NCBI GenBank assembly: GCA_001898095.1 | Contig: MKSH01000080.1 | Location: 18,284-24,315, forward strand | Reading direction: 5' to 3' | DNA from: Solirubrobacterales bacterium 70-9 | GTDB taxonomy: Bacteria > Actinomycetota > Thermoleophilia > Solirubrobacterales > 70-9 | DNA length: 6,032 bases | Part shown: in pieces, positions 1 to 5,991 of the stretch | Layout of the letters: each line of letters opens with the position of its first letter | Numbering within the stretch: position 1 is the first letter of the stretch | Notes under the pieces: model-generated | Databases searched by the model: none | What the model saw: only the letters and a program-made list of their open reading frames with translations | What the model was told of the DNA's origin: nothing | Translations under genes and position numbers: made by a program

Positions 1-201
1 TTCGACATGGTCGTGCTCAACGAGATGAGCCGCTATCACCTGGCGCTCGAGGCACTCCGACGGGCCCCGCGACGGCCGGCCGGCGCCAGCGCGCTCGAGG
101 AGCGCTGCCACGCGATGCTCACCCGCCACCACGCCTACGTGTGCGAGCACCTCGAGGACATGCCCGAGGTCCGCGACTGGTCCCTGGCGAAGGCCGAGTG
201 A
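1..201 (+). CDS. xfp: Phosphoketolase, C-terminal fragment (gene begins before the window)
   Basis: This is the last 66 codons of a thiamine-diphosphate-dependent phosphoketolase, open to the left edge and ending in TGA at 199-201. The enzyme cleaves xylulose-5-phosphate and/or fructose-6-phosphate with phosphate, giving acetyl phosphate plus glyceraldehyde-3-phosphate or erythrose-4-phosphate in the cytoplasm. The visible part matches the family's C-terminal end: FDMVVLNEMSRYHLALEAL near the start (family form FDMxxLNxxDRFHLxxD) and EHLEDMPEVRDWSL at the end (family form GEDxPEVRxWxW). The catalytic and cofactor-binding domains lie outside the window, so substrate preference cannot be judged. 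The stop codon overlaps the start of acetate kinase, the enzyme that consumes acetyl phosphate, which strongly supports the call. The first in-window ATG (position 7) is internal and not a start. Confidence 0.93.
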   Translation, partial: FDMVVLNEMSRYHLALEALRRAPRRPAGASALEERCHAMLTRHHAYVCEHLEDMPEVRDWSLAKAE

Positions 202-1307
202 CGTCCGCGGATCGGATCCTCACCGTCAACGCCGGCTCCTCGAGCCTGAAGCTGCGACTGCTGGGGCCGGGCGACGAGGTGCTGGCGACCCGCGACAGCG
301 CGCCCGGCGACGACCCGGAGGCGCTGCGCGCGGAGCTGCGGACGATCCTCGCCGCGGGCCCCGAGCCCGACGCCGCCGCCCACCGCGTGGTCCACGGCGG
401 CGCCGAGCTCGACCGCGCGACGCTCGTCGACGCGGGCGTCGAGGAGGAGCTCGAACGGCTCGCCGACCTGGCGCCACTGCACAACCCGCAGGCGATCCGG
501 GGGATGCGCGCGCTGGTCGCGGTCGCGCCCGACCTGCCGAACGTCGCCTGCTTCGACACCGCCTTCCACGCCGGGCTGCCGGCGGCGGCGCGGACCTACG
601 CCGTCCCCGCCGGCTGGGCCGCCGGCGGGGTGCCGCTGCGCCGCTATGGCTTCCACGGCCTCTCCCACGCCTACGCCGGCCGGCGGGCCGCCGAGCTACT
701 CGGCGCGAGCCCGGCGGACCTGCGCCTGGTGACCGCGCACCTCGGCGCCGGCGCCTCGCTGGCCGCCGTCGCCGGTGGCCGCTCGGTCGACACGACGATG
801 GGCTTCACGCCGCTCGAGGGGTTGGTGATGGCGACCCGGGCCGGGTCCGTGGATCCCGGCCTGCTGCTCTGGGTGCAGCGCCGGCTCGGCGTCGGCCCGG
901 AGGAGATGGAGCGGGCGCTCGACCGCGAATCGGGACTGCTGGCGCTGGCGGGCACCGGCGACATGCGCGCGATCGTGGCGGCCGCCGGCCAGGGCGAGGA
1001 GCGCGCCACCCTGGCCCTCGACGCCTACGTCCACCGGCTCGCCGCGGCGATCGCCGCGATGGCGGCGGCGATGGGCGGCCTCGACGCGCTGGTCTTCACC
1101 GGCGGCGTCGGCGAGAACGCGCCCGCGGTGCGCGAACGGGCCTGCGCGTCCACCGCCTTCCTCGGGGTCGGGCTGGACCGGGCGCGGAACGCGCGCGGCG
1201 CGCCCGACACCGTCCTCTCGCCCTCCGACGCCGCCGTCGCGGTCGTCCTCGTCGCCGCCCGGGAGGACCTCGAGCTGGCCCGTCAGGCCCGCGCCCTGCT
1301 GGGCTGA
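198..1307 (+). CDS. ackA: Acetate kinase (acetate/propionate kinase family)
   Basis: A 369-residue cytoplasmic kinase that converts acetyl phosphate and ADP to acetate and ATP, completing the phosphoketolase route. The family signatures appear in order: NAGSSSLK (residues 11-18), HRVVHGG (62-68, Arg63), LAPLHNP (91-97, His95), CFDTAFH (118-124, Asp120), RRYGFHGLSH (148-157, His153), HLGAGAS (181-187), the SVDTTMGFTPLEGL segment (196-209), ATRAGSVDP (212-220, Arg214) and FTGGVGEN (300-307, Glu306). The GTG start at 198 is chosen because it puts the NAGSSS strand at the usual distance from the N-terminus and forms a GTGA overlap with the xfp stop. The open frame continues upstream to an ATG at 141, but that stretch lies within xfp coding sequence and looks unlike AckA. 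A weak AAGG lies at 190-193, so translation is probably coupled to xfp. The protein is about 30 residues shorter than the usual ~400. The usual Asn of HLGNG is Ala184 here. Propionate or another short acid could also be a substrate. Confidence 0.95.
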   Translation: MTSADRILTVNAGSSSLKLRLLGPGDEVLATRDSAPGDDPEALRAELRTILAAGPEPDAAAHRVVHGGAELDRATLVDAGVEEELERLADLAPLHNPQAIRGMRALVAVAPDLPNVACFDTAFHAGLPAAARTYAVPAGWAAGGVPLRRYGFHGLSHAYAGRRAAELLGASPADLRLVTAHLGAGASLAAVAGGRSVDTTMGFTPLEGLVMATRAGSVDPGLLLWVQRRLGVGPEEMERALDRESGLLALAGTGDMRAIVAAAGQGEERATLALDAYVHRLAAAIAAMAAAMGGLDALVFTGGVGENAPAVRERACASTAFLGVGLDRARNARGAPDTVLSPSDAAVAVVLVAAREDLELARQARALLG

Positions 1308-1341
1308 AATCGCATCCTTCACGGCGAGAACGCGGCGATGA

Positions 1342-1377
1342 GAGCGCCGCGGCGGCAACGGCGTTGCGCGGGCGCTC
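1342..1377. terminator. Candidate bidirectional terminator hairpin between convergent genes
   Basis: A two-part inverted repeat. The outer arms GAGCGCC (1342-1348) and GGCGCTC (1371-1377) pair perfectly over 7 bp. The inner arms GCAAC (1355-1359) and GTTGC (1363-1367) pair perfectly over 5 bp around a 3-base loop, with an asymmetric GC-rich internal loop between the two stems. It sits 34 bases past the ackA stop and 6 bases past the DUF779 stop on the other strand, where a shared terminator would be expected. There is no T-tract on either side, so it is not a classical intrinsic terminator; U-less hairpins have been proposed in Actinobacteria. Function is inferred from structure and position only. 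Confidence 0.45.
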
Positions 1378-1383
1378 CTAGGC

Positions 1384-1725
1384 TCATCTCGACCCAGGGA
1401 CCTTCGCCGGCCGCACCCGGGAGGTGAAGTGGACGCCATCGGCGCCCTCGAGCGAGAACGTGTCCTCGCGGCCCGCCGCCAGGTCGAGGACGAAGTCCGG
1501 GCTGCCGAGGCGCCGGTGAAGGTCGGCGTCGATCAGGAACGGGACGCCGCCGACCTTGCCGAGCTCGACGTCGTGCGGACCAGGCGGCAGCTCGTCGGCC
1601 CGCAGGCACATCGCCGCAGATCCCGCGCAGCAGCCGCCGGACTGGTGGAGGACGATCTCGCCGTGGCGCTCGCGCAGGCGTTCGAGCGCCCCTACCGCGG
1701 CCGGGGTGGCCCGGACGGATGCCAT
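1384..1725 (-). CDS. DUF779 family protein, partner of aldehyde dehydrogenase
   Basis: A 113-residue soluble protein with no signal peptide or membrane segment. It is recognised as DUF779 by the N-terminal pattern TPAAVGALERLRERHG (residues 7-22), the conserved HQSGGCCAGSAAMC core (27-40; His27, Cys32, Cys33, Cys40) and the later GGVPFLIDADLH segment (59-70). The family is repeatedly found beside ExaC/AcoD-type aldehyde dehydrogenases, as here. I know of no established biochemical function; the paired cysteines and nearby histidine suggest metal binding or thiol chemistry, which is inference. The gene lies 31 bases downstream of the aldehyde dehydrogenase stop, so the two are very probably co-transcribed. 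An AGGAG sits 4 bases before the ATG (complement of 1730-1734) with a second one at 1739-1743. The last ~14 residues (SRVRPAKVPGSR end) look like a poorly conserved basic tail. Confidence 0.88.
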   Translation of the reverse strand: MASVRATPAAVGALERLRERHGEIVLHQSGGCCAGSAAMCLRADELPPGPHDVELGKVGGVPFLIDADLHRRLGSPDFVLDLAAGREDTFSLEGADGVHFTSRVRPAKVPGSR

Positions 1726-1756
1726 CCTGCTCCTGCCTCTCCTCGGCGACGGCCTC

Positions 1757-3301
1757 CTAGAAGAGCCCCATCGCCTTCTCGTCGTAGCTGACCAGCAGGC
1801 ACTTGGTCTGCGAGTAATGGTCGAGCATCATCCGGTGGTTCTCGCGGCCGACGCCGGAGATCTTGTAGCCGCCGAACGCCGCGTGGGCCGGGTACTGGTG
1901 GTAGCAGTTGGTCCACACACGGCCGGCTTCGATGCCGCGGCCCATGCGGAAGGCACGGGCGCCGTCGCGGGTCCAGACCCCGGCCCCGAGGCCGTAGAGG
2001 GTGTCGTTGGCGATCTTCAGCGCCTCTGCCTCGTCGGCGAACTTGGTCACCGAGACGACCGGCCCGAAGATCTCCTCCTGGAAGACCCGCATGTCGTTGG
2101 TCCCCTCGAGCACGGTCGGCTCGAAGTAGTAGCCGCCGGACAGCTCGTCGGCCAGGCCCTGGGTGCGGTGGCCGCCGATCAGCACCTTCGCCCCCTCTTC
2201 CTTGCCGATCTCGACGTAGCCCTCGACCTTCTCGATCTGGGATTTCGAGACCTGCGGTCCCATCATCGTCGACGGATCGAGCGGGTCGCCCTGGCGGATC
2301 GCGGCGATCCGGGCCAGTACGCGCTCCATGAACTCGTCGTAGATGGACTCGTCGACCAAGGCGCGTGACGGACAGGTGCAGACCTCGCCCTTGTTGAAGG
2401 CGTAGAGGACGAAGCCCTCGACCGCCTTGTCGAGGAAGTCGTCGTCGGCGTCCATCACGTCGGCGAAGAAGACGTTCGGCGACTTGCCGCCGAGCTCGAC
2501 GGTCGAGGGGATGATGCTGTCGGCCGCGTAGCGCATGATCAGCCGTCCGGTCACGGTCTCACCGGTGAAGGCGATCTTGGCGATCCGCTTGTTGGTCGCC
2601 AGAGCGCGGCCGATCTCCGCACCGGGCCCGTTGACCACGTTGATCACGCCGGGCGGGACCACGTCGGCAAGCACCTCCATCAGCTTCAGGATCGACCACG
2701 GGGTCGGGCTGGCCGGCTTCACCACGGTGCAGTTGCCGGCCGCCAGCGCCGGGGCGATCTTCCAGGCCGCCATCAGCAGCGGGAAGTTGAACGGGATGAT
2801 CTGGCCGACCACGCCGAGCGGCTCCTGGAAGTGGTAGGCGACGGTCTTCTCGTCGATCTCGGAGATCCGCCCCTCCTCCGCCCGCGCCGCGCCGGCGAAG
2901 TAACGCAGGTGGTCGGCGACCAGCGGGATGTCGGCGGCGAGCGTCTCGCGGACCGGCTTGCCGTTGTCGTAGCTCTCGGCCACGGCAAGCATCTGCAGGT
3001 TCTCCTCGACCGCGTCGGCCATCGCCAGCAGCACCTTCTCGCGTTCCTCGAGCGAGCTCTTCGACCAGGTCGCCTTCGCCGCATGGGCGGCATCCAGCGC
3101 CAGCTCGATGTCCTCGGGGGTCGAGTCGGCGACCGTGCTGAACGGCTCGCCGGTCACCGGGCTGAGGTTCTCCCTGTACTCGCCTTTGGCCGGGGGCACC
3201 CAGCCTCCGCCGATGAAGTTCTCGTAGCGGTCTTTGACTTCGACCGGGCTCCCCTCCCGGCCGGGCGCCTCGAAGACCTGCGCTTTCTCGATAGTCGCCA
3301 T
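1757..3301 (-). CDS. exaC: NAD-dependent aldehyde dehydrogenase, ExaC/AcoD (acetaldehyde dehydrogenase II) type
   Basis: A 514-residue cytoplasmic aldehyde dehydrogenase, the normal length for its subfamily, predicted to oxidise acetaldehyde or other short aldehydes to the acid with NAD+. Visible landmarks are the IIPFNFP segment (168-174, Asn172 of the oxyanion hole), VVKPASPTP with cofactor-binding Lys195, FTGETVTG at the nucleotide site (245-252), ELGGKSPN with general base Glu269, [12 protein letters not shown] with nucleophile Cys308, and EEIFGPV (409-415, Glu410). The C-terminal block [20 protein letters not shown] followed by [12 protein letters not shown] is characteristic of ExaC/AcoD rather than the betaine-aldehyde or acylating classes; no CoA-acylating signature is seen. 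The usual PWNFP is PFNFP here. The ATG at 3301 is supported by AGGAG seven bases upstream. The gene lies between an alcohol dehydrogenase upstream and its DUF779 partner downstream, consistent with stepwise alcohol oxidation. Substrate range is inferred from the subfamily; the symbol is by similarity. Confidence 0.94.
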   Translation of the reverse strand: MATIEKAQVFEAPGREGSPVEVKDRYENFIGGGWVPPAKGEYRENLSPVTGEPFSTVADSTPEDIELALDAAHAAKATWSKSSLEEREKVLLAMADAVEENLQMLAVAESYDNGKPVRETLAADIPLVADHLRYFAGAARAEEGRISEIDEKTVAYHFQEPLGVVGQIIPFNFPLLMAAWKIAPALAAGNCTVVKPASPTPWSILKLMEVLADVVPPGVINVVNGPGAEIGRALATNKRIAKIAFTGETVTGRLIMRYAADSIIPSTVELGGKSPNVFFADVMDADDDFLDKAVEGFVLYAFNKGEVCTCPSRALVDESIYDEFMERVLARIAAIRQGDPLDPSTMMGPQVSKSQIEKVEGYVEIGKEEGAKVLIGGHRTQGLADELSGGYYFEPTVLEGTNDMRVFQEEIFGPVVSVTKFADEAEALKIANDTLYGLGAGVWTRDGARAFRMGRGIEAGRVWTNCYHQYPAHAAFGGYKISGVGRENHRMMLDHYSQTKCLLVSYDEKAMGLF

Positions 3302-3308
3302 TGCTTTT

Positions 3309-3313
3309 CTCCT
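3309..3313 (-). promoter_or_regulatory. Ribosome binding site of the aldehyde dehydrogenase gene
   Basis: AGGAG on the minus strand, seven bases before the ATG at 3301, in an A-rich spacer that is unusual for this GC-rich window. It fixes that ATG as the start. A second ATG in another frame lies just upstream (3318-3320) and opens an unrelated shadow frame. Confidence 0.8.
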
Positions 3314-3347
3314 GGTTCATTCGCGGTGGATCAAGTCGACGCCCTCA

Positions 3348-3361
3348 TCGCATCACTGCGA
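3348..3361. repeat. Short inverted repeat upstream of the aldehyde dehydrogenase gene (possible operator)
   Basis: TCGCA (3348-3352) and TGCGA (3357-3361) form perfect 5-bp arms around a 4-base spacer. It lies about 46 bases before the aldehyde dehydrogenase start, in the 118-base gap after adhP. The position would suit a repressor or activator site for an internal promoter, or a small hairpin in an adhP-ald transcript. No convincing -35/-10 pair was found near it. Arms this short can arise by chance in GC-rich DNA. Confidence 0.22.
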
Positions 3362-3419
3362 CAATCGCTCTCCATCCGTAGTCCGGAGCAGCCTCGGTGT
3401 GGGTTCGCCGCACATCTGC

Positions 3420-4487
3420 TCACGCGACCGCGCCGGCCCGGTCGCCGCTGGTCGTCTCCGGGCCGACCGCCTGCAGGTCGAAGACCAGGCGCGGCTCGGG
3501 CGCCGAGCCGTCGAGGACTTCGGCGATCGCCTCGTTGACGTCCTCGAGCCGGCGCTCCGCGCGCAGCACCCGCGTCTCGCCGCGGCGGTGCAGCTCGAAG
3601 ACCTCCTCCAGGTCATGGTGGGTGCCGACGATCGAGCCCTTCAGGCTGAGCCCGCCGAGCACCGTCTGGAAGATCGGCACGGTGATGTCGTTTTCAGCCG
3701 GCAGCCCGACGCAGATCAGGCGCCCGCCGCGCGCCAGCGCGCCGATCGCCTGTTCGAAGGCGACCGGGGAGACGGCGGTGGAGATCGCCACGTCGGCCCC
3801 GCCCATCGCCTGGATCGCGGCGACGGGATCTTCGGCCTTCGCGTTGACCACCCGGGCCGCGCCGAGCTCGGTCGCGGTCGCGAGCCGCTCGTCGTTGACG
3901 TCGACGGCGACGACCTCGGCGCCGGTCACCCGTGCGTACTGGATCGCCAGATGGCCGAGGCCCCCGGCGCCGAAGACAGCGACCCGGTCGGCCGCCCGGG
4001 CGCCAGACTCTTTGACCGCCTTGTAGGTCGTGACGCCGGCGCAGGTCAGCGGCGCCGCGTCGAGCGGGTCGACCTCGTCGGGGACGCGGACGACGTGACG
4101 GGCGTAGCCGACGGCGAGCTCGGCGAAGCCGCCGTCCATCCCGTAGCCGGTGTTGATCTGTTTTTCGCAGAGGGTCTCGCGGCCGCTGTTGCAGTAGCGG
4201 CAGTCGCCGCAGGCGTAGCCGAGCCAGGGCAGCGCGACGCGCATCCCGACCTCGAGCCCGTGCGGGTTGCCCGGGCCGACCCCCTCGACGATCCCGACCC
4301 CCTCGTGGCCGGGGATGAAGGGCGGTTCCGGTTTGACCGGCCACTCGCCGTGGGCGGCGTGGATGTCGGTGTGGCAGAGCCCGCAGGCTTCGACGCGGAC
4401 GAGCACCTGCTCGTCGCCCGGGGTCGGGTCGGGTACCTCCTCGACGCGCAGCGGCTCGGCGAAGTCGTGGACCACGGCGGCTTTCAT
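3420..4487 (-). CDS. adhP: Zinc-dependent alcohol dehydrogenase, AdhP/AdhT (propanol-preferring) type
   Basis: A 355-residue medium-chain dehydrogenase that interconverts primary alcohols (ethanol, propanol) and aldehydes with NAD(H) in the cytoplasm. The catalytic zinc ligands are visible as Cys38 (in CGLCHTD), His61 (PGHEGVG) and Cys149 (LTCAGVTTYKA). The structural zinc lobe CGDCRYCNSGRETLC supplies Cys93, Cys96, Cys99 and Cys107. The Rossmann motif GAGGLGHLAIQYA starts at 173, and Asp196 at the end of the second strand (VVAVDVND) indicates NAD rather than NADP. The IHAAHGEWPVKPEPPFIPGH stretch and NTGYGMDGGFAE are typical of AdhP/AdhT. The ATG at 4487 gives the standard MKAAVV start and has AGGAG eight bases upstream; the frame stays open to 4610 but that part is not ADH-like. 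About 15 residues follow the usual VFDL end (GPETTSGDRAGAVA), a non-conserved tail. The aldehyde dehydrogenase lies 118 bases downstream, so the two form an alcohol-aldehyde-acid pair. Exact substrate is not determinable from sequence. Confidence 0.92.
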   Translation of the reverse strand: MKAAVVHDFAEPLRVEEVPDPTPGDEQVLVRVEACGLCHTDIHAAHGEWPVKPEPPFIPGHEGVGIVEGVGPGNPHGLEVGMRVALPWLGYACGDCRYCNSGRETLCEKQINTGYGMDGGFAELAVGYARHVVRVPDEVDPLDAAPLTCAGVTTYKAVKESGARAADRVAVFGAGGLGHLAIQYARVTGAEVVAVDVNDERLATATELGAARVVNAKAEDPVAAIQAMGGADVAISTAVSPVAFEQAIGALARGGRLICVGLPAENDITVPIFQTVLGGLSLKGSIVGTHHDLEEVFELHRRGETRVLRAERRLEDVNEAIAEVLDGSAPEPRLVFDLQAVGPETTSGDRAGAVA

Positions 4488-4495
4488 CGGACGGT

Positions 4496-4500
4496 CTCCT
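4496..4500 (-). promoter_or_regulatory. Ribosome binding site of the alcohol dehydrogenase gene
   Basis: AGGAG within GAGAGGAGACC on the minus strand, eight bases before the ATG at 4487. It decides the start, because the same frame is open for another 41 codons upstream with no family resemblance. Confidence 0.8.
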
Positions 4501-4510
4501 CTCGGTTGAA

Positions 4511-4520
4511 GGTCAGGACC
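4511..4520. repeat. Small inverted repeat just upstream of adhP
   Basis: GGTC AG GACC is a perfect 4+4 bp inverted repeat, about 24 bases before the adhP start and next to its ribosome binding site. It might be a regulator half-site pair or a small hairpin affecting translation. The arms are short enough to be chance, and it does not match the DosR box (GGGAC-type arms with wider spacing). Confidence 0.15.
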
Positions 4521-4587
4521 GGATTCCACCAACGCACCGGCGCCGCGCCATCCGTGTGACGGCGACCCCCAGGAGTGGGCAAACCCC

Positions 4588-4612
4588 GGATGGAGCACGG
4601 CCGGCGCCATCC
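4588..4612 (-). terminator. Candidate terminator hairpin after the fusion gene
   Basis: On the minus strand, GGATGG (complement of 4607-4612) and CCATCC (complement of 4588-4593) pair perfectly over 6 bp around a 13-base GC-rich loop, followed by GGGGTTTG. It lies about 40 bases past the stop of the phosphoribosyltransferase-hydrolase gene and 100 bases before adhP, where transcription of the first unit could end. The loop is long and only three T follow, so it is weak. The rest of the 4488-4650 gap holds no gene or clear promoter that I can see. Confidence 0.25.
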
Positions 4613-4650
4613 CGCCGACAGGAGAGAGCCTGGGAAGTCGGGGTGCCGTC

Positions 4651-5991
4651 CTACGATTGGACGGTCAGAAACCGCGAGAACCACTCGGCGGCGAGCTGCG
4701 CGACCAGCTCGAGCGCCCCGGGCTCTTCGAACAGGTGGGTGGCGCCCGGGACGATCGCCACCTGGTGGCGACAGTTCACCAGATTCTCGGCCGCCTCCTC
4801 GTTCAGGGCCACGACCTGCCAGTCCGCGCCACCGACGATCAGGAGGGTAGGCGAGCGAACCTGCTCGAGACTCTTGGCCGCCAGGTCCGGCCGGCCGCCC
4901 CGGGAGACGACCGCGTGGATGTCGGCGCCGATGTGGGCGGCTGCCCGCAGCGCGGCGGCCGCGCCGGTCGAGGCGCCGAAGTAGAAGATCGCCATGGTCC
5001 GCAGTTCCTCGTCGTCCTGGACCCAACGCGTGACCGCCATCAGGCGCTGTGCCAGCAGGCCGATGTCGAAGACTTTGGCGCGGTCGCCCGCCTCGACCGG
5101 GGTGAGCAGGTCGAAGAGGAGCGTCGCGAGGCCGCTGCGGTTGAGCATGTCCGCCACCTTCTTGTTGCGCGGGCTCTTGCGGGAGGAGCCTCCGCCGTGG
5201 GCGAACAGCACCAGGCCCCGCGCGTCCTCGGGGACCTGCAGGTCGCCCTCGAGCAGAACCCGCGGCTCGGGTTCGATCTCGATCGCACGGTGGCCGGCGA
5301 CCGGGTCGGGCGGGGGATCGGCCGCGACCCGCATCGGCGGGACCTCGCGGCCCAGCTCGAGCAGATGGCAGACCACCTCGTCGGCGACCGGGGAGAAGTC
5401 GACGTAGAACTGGCCGACGCTGTGGAATCCGTGCGGTTCCTCGAGGCAGACCACCTCGTCGAAGTCGTGGACCAGGCGGCGCGCGGTGCCGGGTGGACCC
5501 ACCGGCACGGCGAGGACGATCTCGGCGGCGCCGCGGGCCCGCAGCGCGCGTGCCGCGACCCTCGCGCTGCCGCCGGTCGCGATCCCGTCGTCGACCAGGA
5601 GCACCGTCCGGCCCGCGACCGACAACGGCTCGCGGTCGCCGCGATAGGCCTCGCGGCGGCGCTCCAGCTCCTCCTTCTCGACCGCCACCGTGTCCTCGAG
5701 CTGGGACTGAGAGATTCCGATCCCCTCGATGTCCTCGCGGCGGATGAAGCACGAGCCGCCCTCGGCGATCGCCCCGATCCCGTACTCGGGTCGGTGCGGC
5801 GCGCCCAGCTTGCGGACGACCAGCACGTCCAAGGGCGCCTCGAGGAGGCGTGCGATCTCGAAGCCGACGGGCACACCGCCGCGAGGCAAGGCGACTACGA
5901 CGGGCTCGCGGCCGCGGAAGCACTCGAGCGCCGCCGCCAGTCGGCGGCCGGCTTCGTCGCGATCGGCGAAGAGTGCGAGGCGGTCTGCCAT
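4651..5991 (-). CDS. Phosphoribosyltransferase / alpha-beta hydrolase (dienelactone-hydrolase-like) fusion protein
   Basis: A 446-residue two-domain protein resembling mycobacterial Rv0571c (about 443 residues, same architecture as I recall it). Residues ~1-215 are a type I phosphoribosyltransferase fold: the LPRGGVPVG pyrophosphate loop (35-43), VVRKLGAPHRPEYGIGAIAE (58-77) and the PRPP-binding motif VLLVDDGIATGGS (130-142; Asp134, Asp135). A linker rich in Pro and acidic residues (~216-245) leads to an alpha/beta hydrolase domain (~246-446). This has HGGGSSRKSPRN after the first strand (265-276), the nucleophile elbow GASTG with Ser341, a candidate acid Asp390 in VGGAD, and a candidate base His419 in GATHLF. 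Both active sites look intact. There is no signal peptide or membrane segment, so it is cytoplasmic. Substrates are unknown. The ATG at 5991 has AGGA seven bases upstream (complement of 5999-6002), but the frame remains open to the right edge, so a longer N-terminus cannot be excluded. The 163-base gap to adhP suggests a separate transcript. Confidence 0.88.
   Translation of the reverse strand: MADRLALFADRDEAGRRLAAALECFRGREPVVVALPRGGVPVGFEIARLLEAPLDVLVVRKLGAPHRPEYGIGAIAEGGSCFIRREDIEGIGISQSQLEDTVAVEKEELERRREAYRGDREPLSVAGRTVLLVDDGIATGGSARVAARALRARGAAEIVLAVPVGPPGTARRLVHDFDEVVCLEEPHGFHSVGQFYVDFSPVADEVVCHLLELGREVPPMRVAADPPPDPVAGHRAIEIEPEPRVLLEGDLQVPEDARGLVLFAHGGGSSRKSPRNKKVADMLNRSGLATLLFDLLTPVEAGDRAKVFDIGLLAQRLMAVTRWVQDDEELRTMAIFYFGASTGAAAALRAAAHIGADIHAVVSRGGRPDLAAKSLEQVRSPTLLIVGGADWQVVALNEEAAENLVNCRHQVAIVPGATHLFEEPGALELVAQLAAEWFSRFLTVQS

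Noticed and set aside
696..1439. Minus-strand open frame of 247 codons opposite ackA
   Set aside because: The composition is that of an antisense shadow (Arg/Gly/Ala/His-rich), and it overlaps a complete acetate kinase with all family motifs.
1556..2368. Plus-strand open frame of 270 codons opposite exaC and DUF779
   Set aside because: It spans two well-supported minus-strand genes and their gap, with no recognisable domain.
3234..4559. Long plus-strand open frame (441 codons) antisense to adhP
   Set aside because: The product is Arg/Ala/Asp-rich low-information sequence with no family motif, while the opposite strand encodes a complete zinc alcohol dehydrogenase. It is a GC-rich shadow frame.
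4565..4585. GGTTT ... GGGT on the minus strand upstream of adhP, resembling a stress sigma factor promoter (GTTT-N15-17-GGGTA)
   Set aside because: The spacing is only 12 bases and the second element lacks the trailing TA, so the match is not adequate.
4488..4650. DosR/DevR-type binding box upstream of adhP
   Set aside because: Looked for GGGAC...GTCCC-type arms because of the Rv0571c-like neighbour. Only the unrelated GGTCAGGACC repeat was present, so direct DosR control is not supported by this gap.
4484..5923. Long minus-strand open frame (479 codons) overlapping the fusion gene in another frame
   Set aside because: It is an Arg/Gly/Pro-rich translation without motifs, running through the gap and ending at the adhP start. 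The fusion gene's own frame carries clear PRPP and hydrolase signatures.
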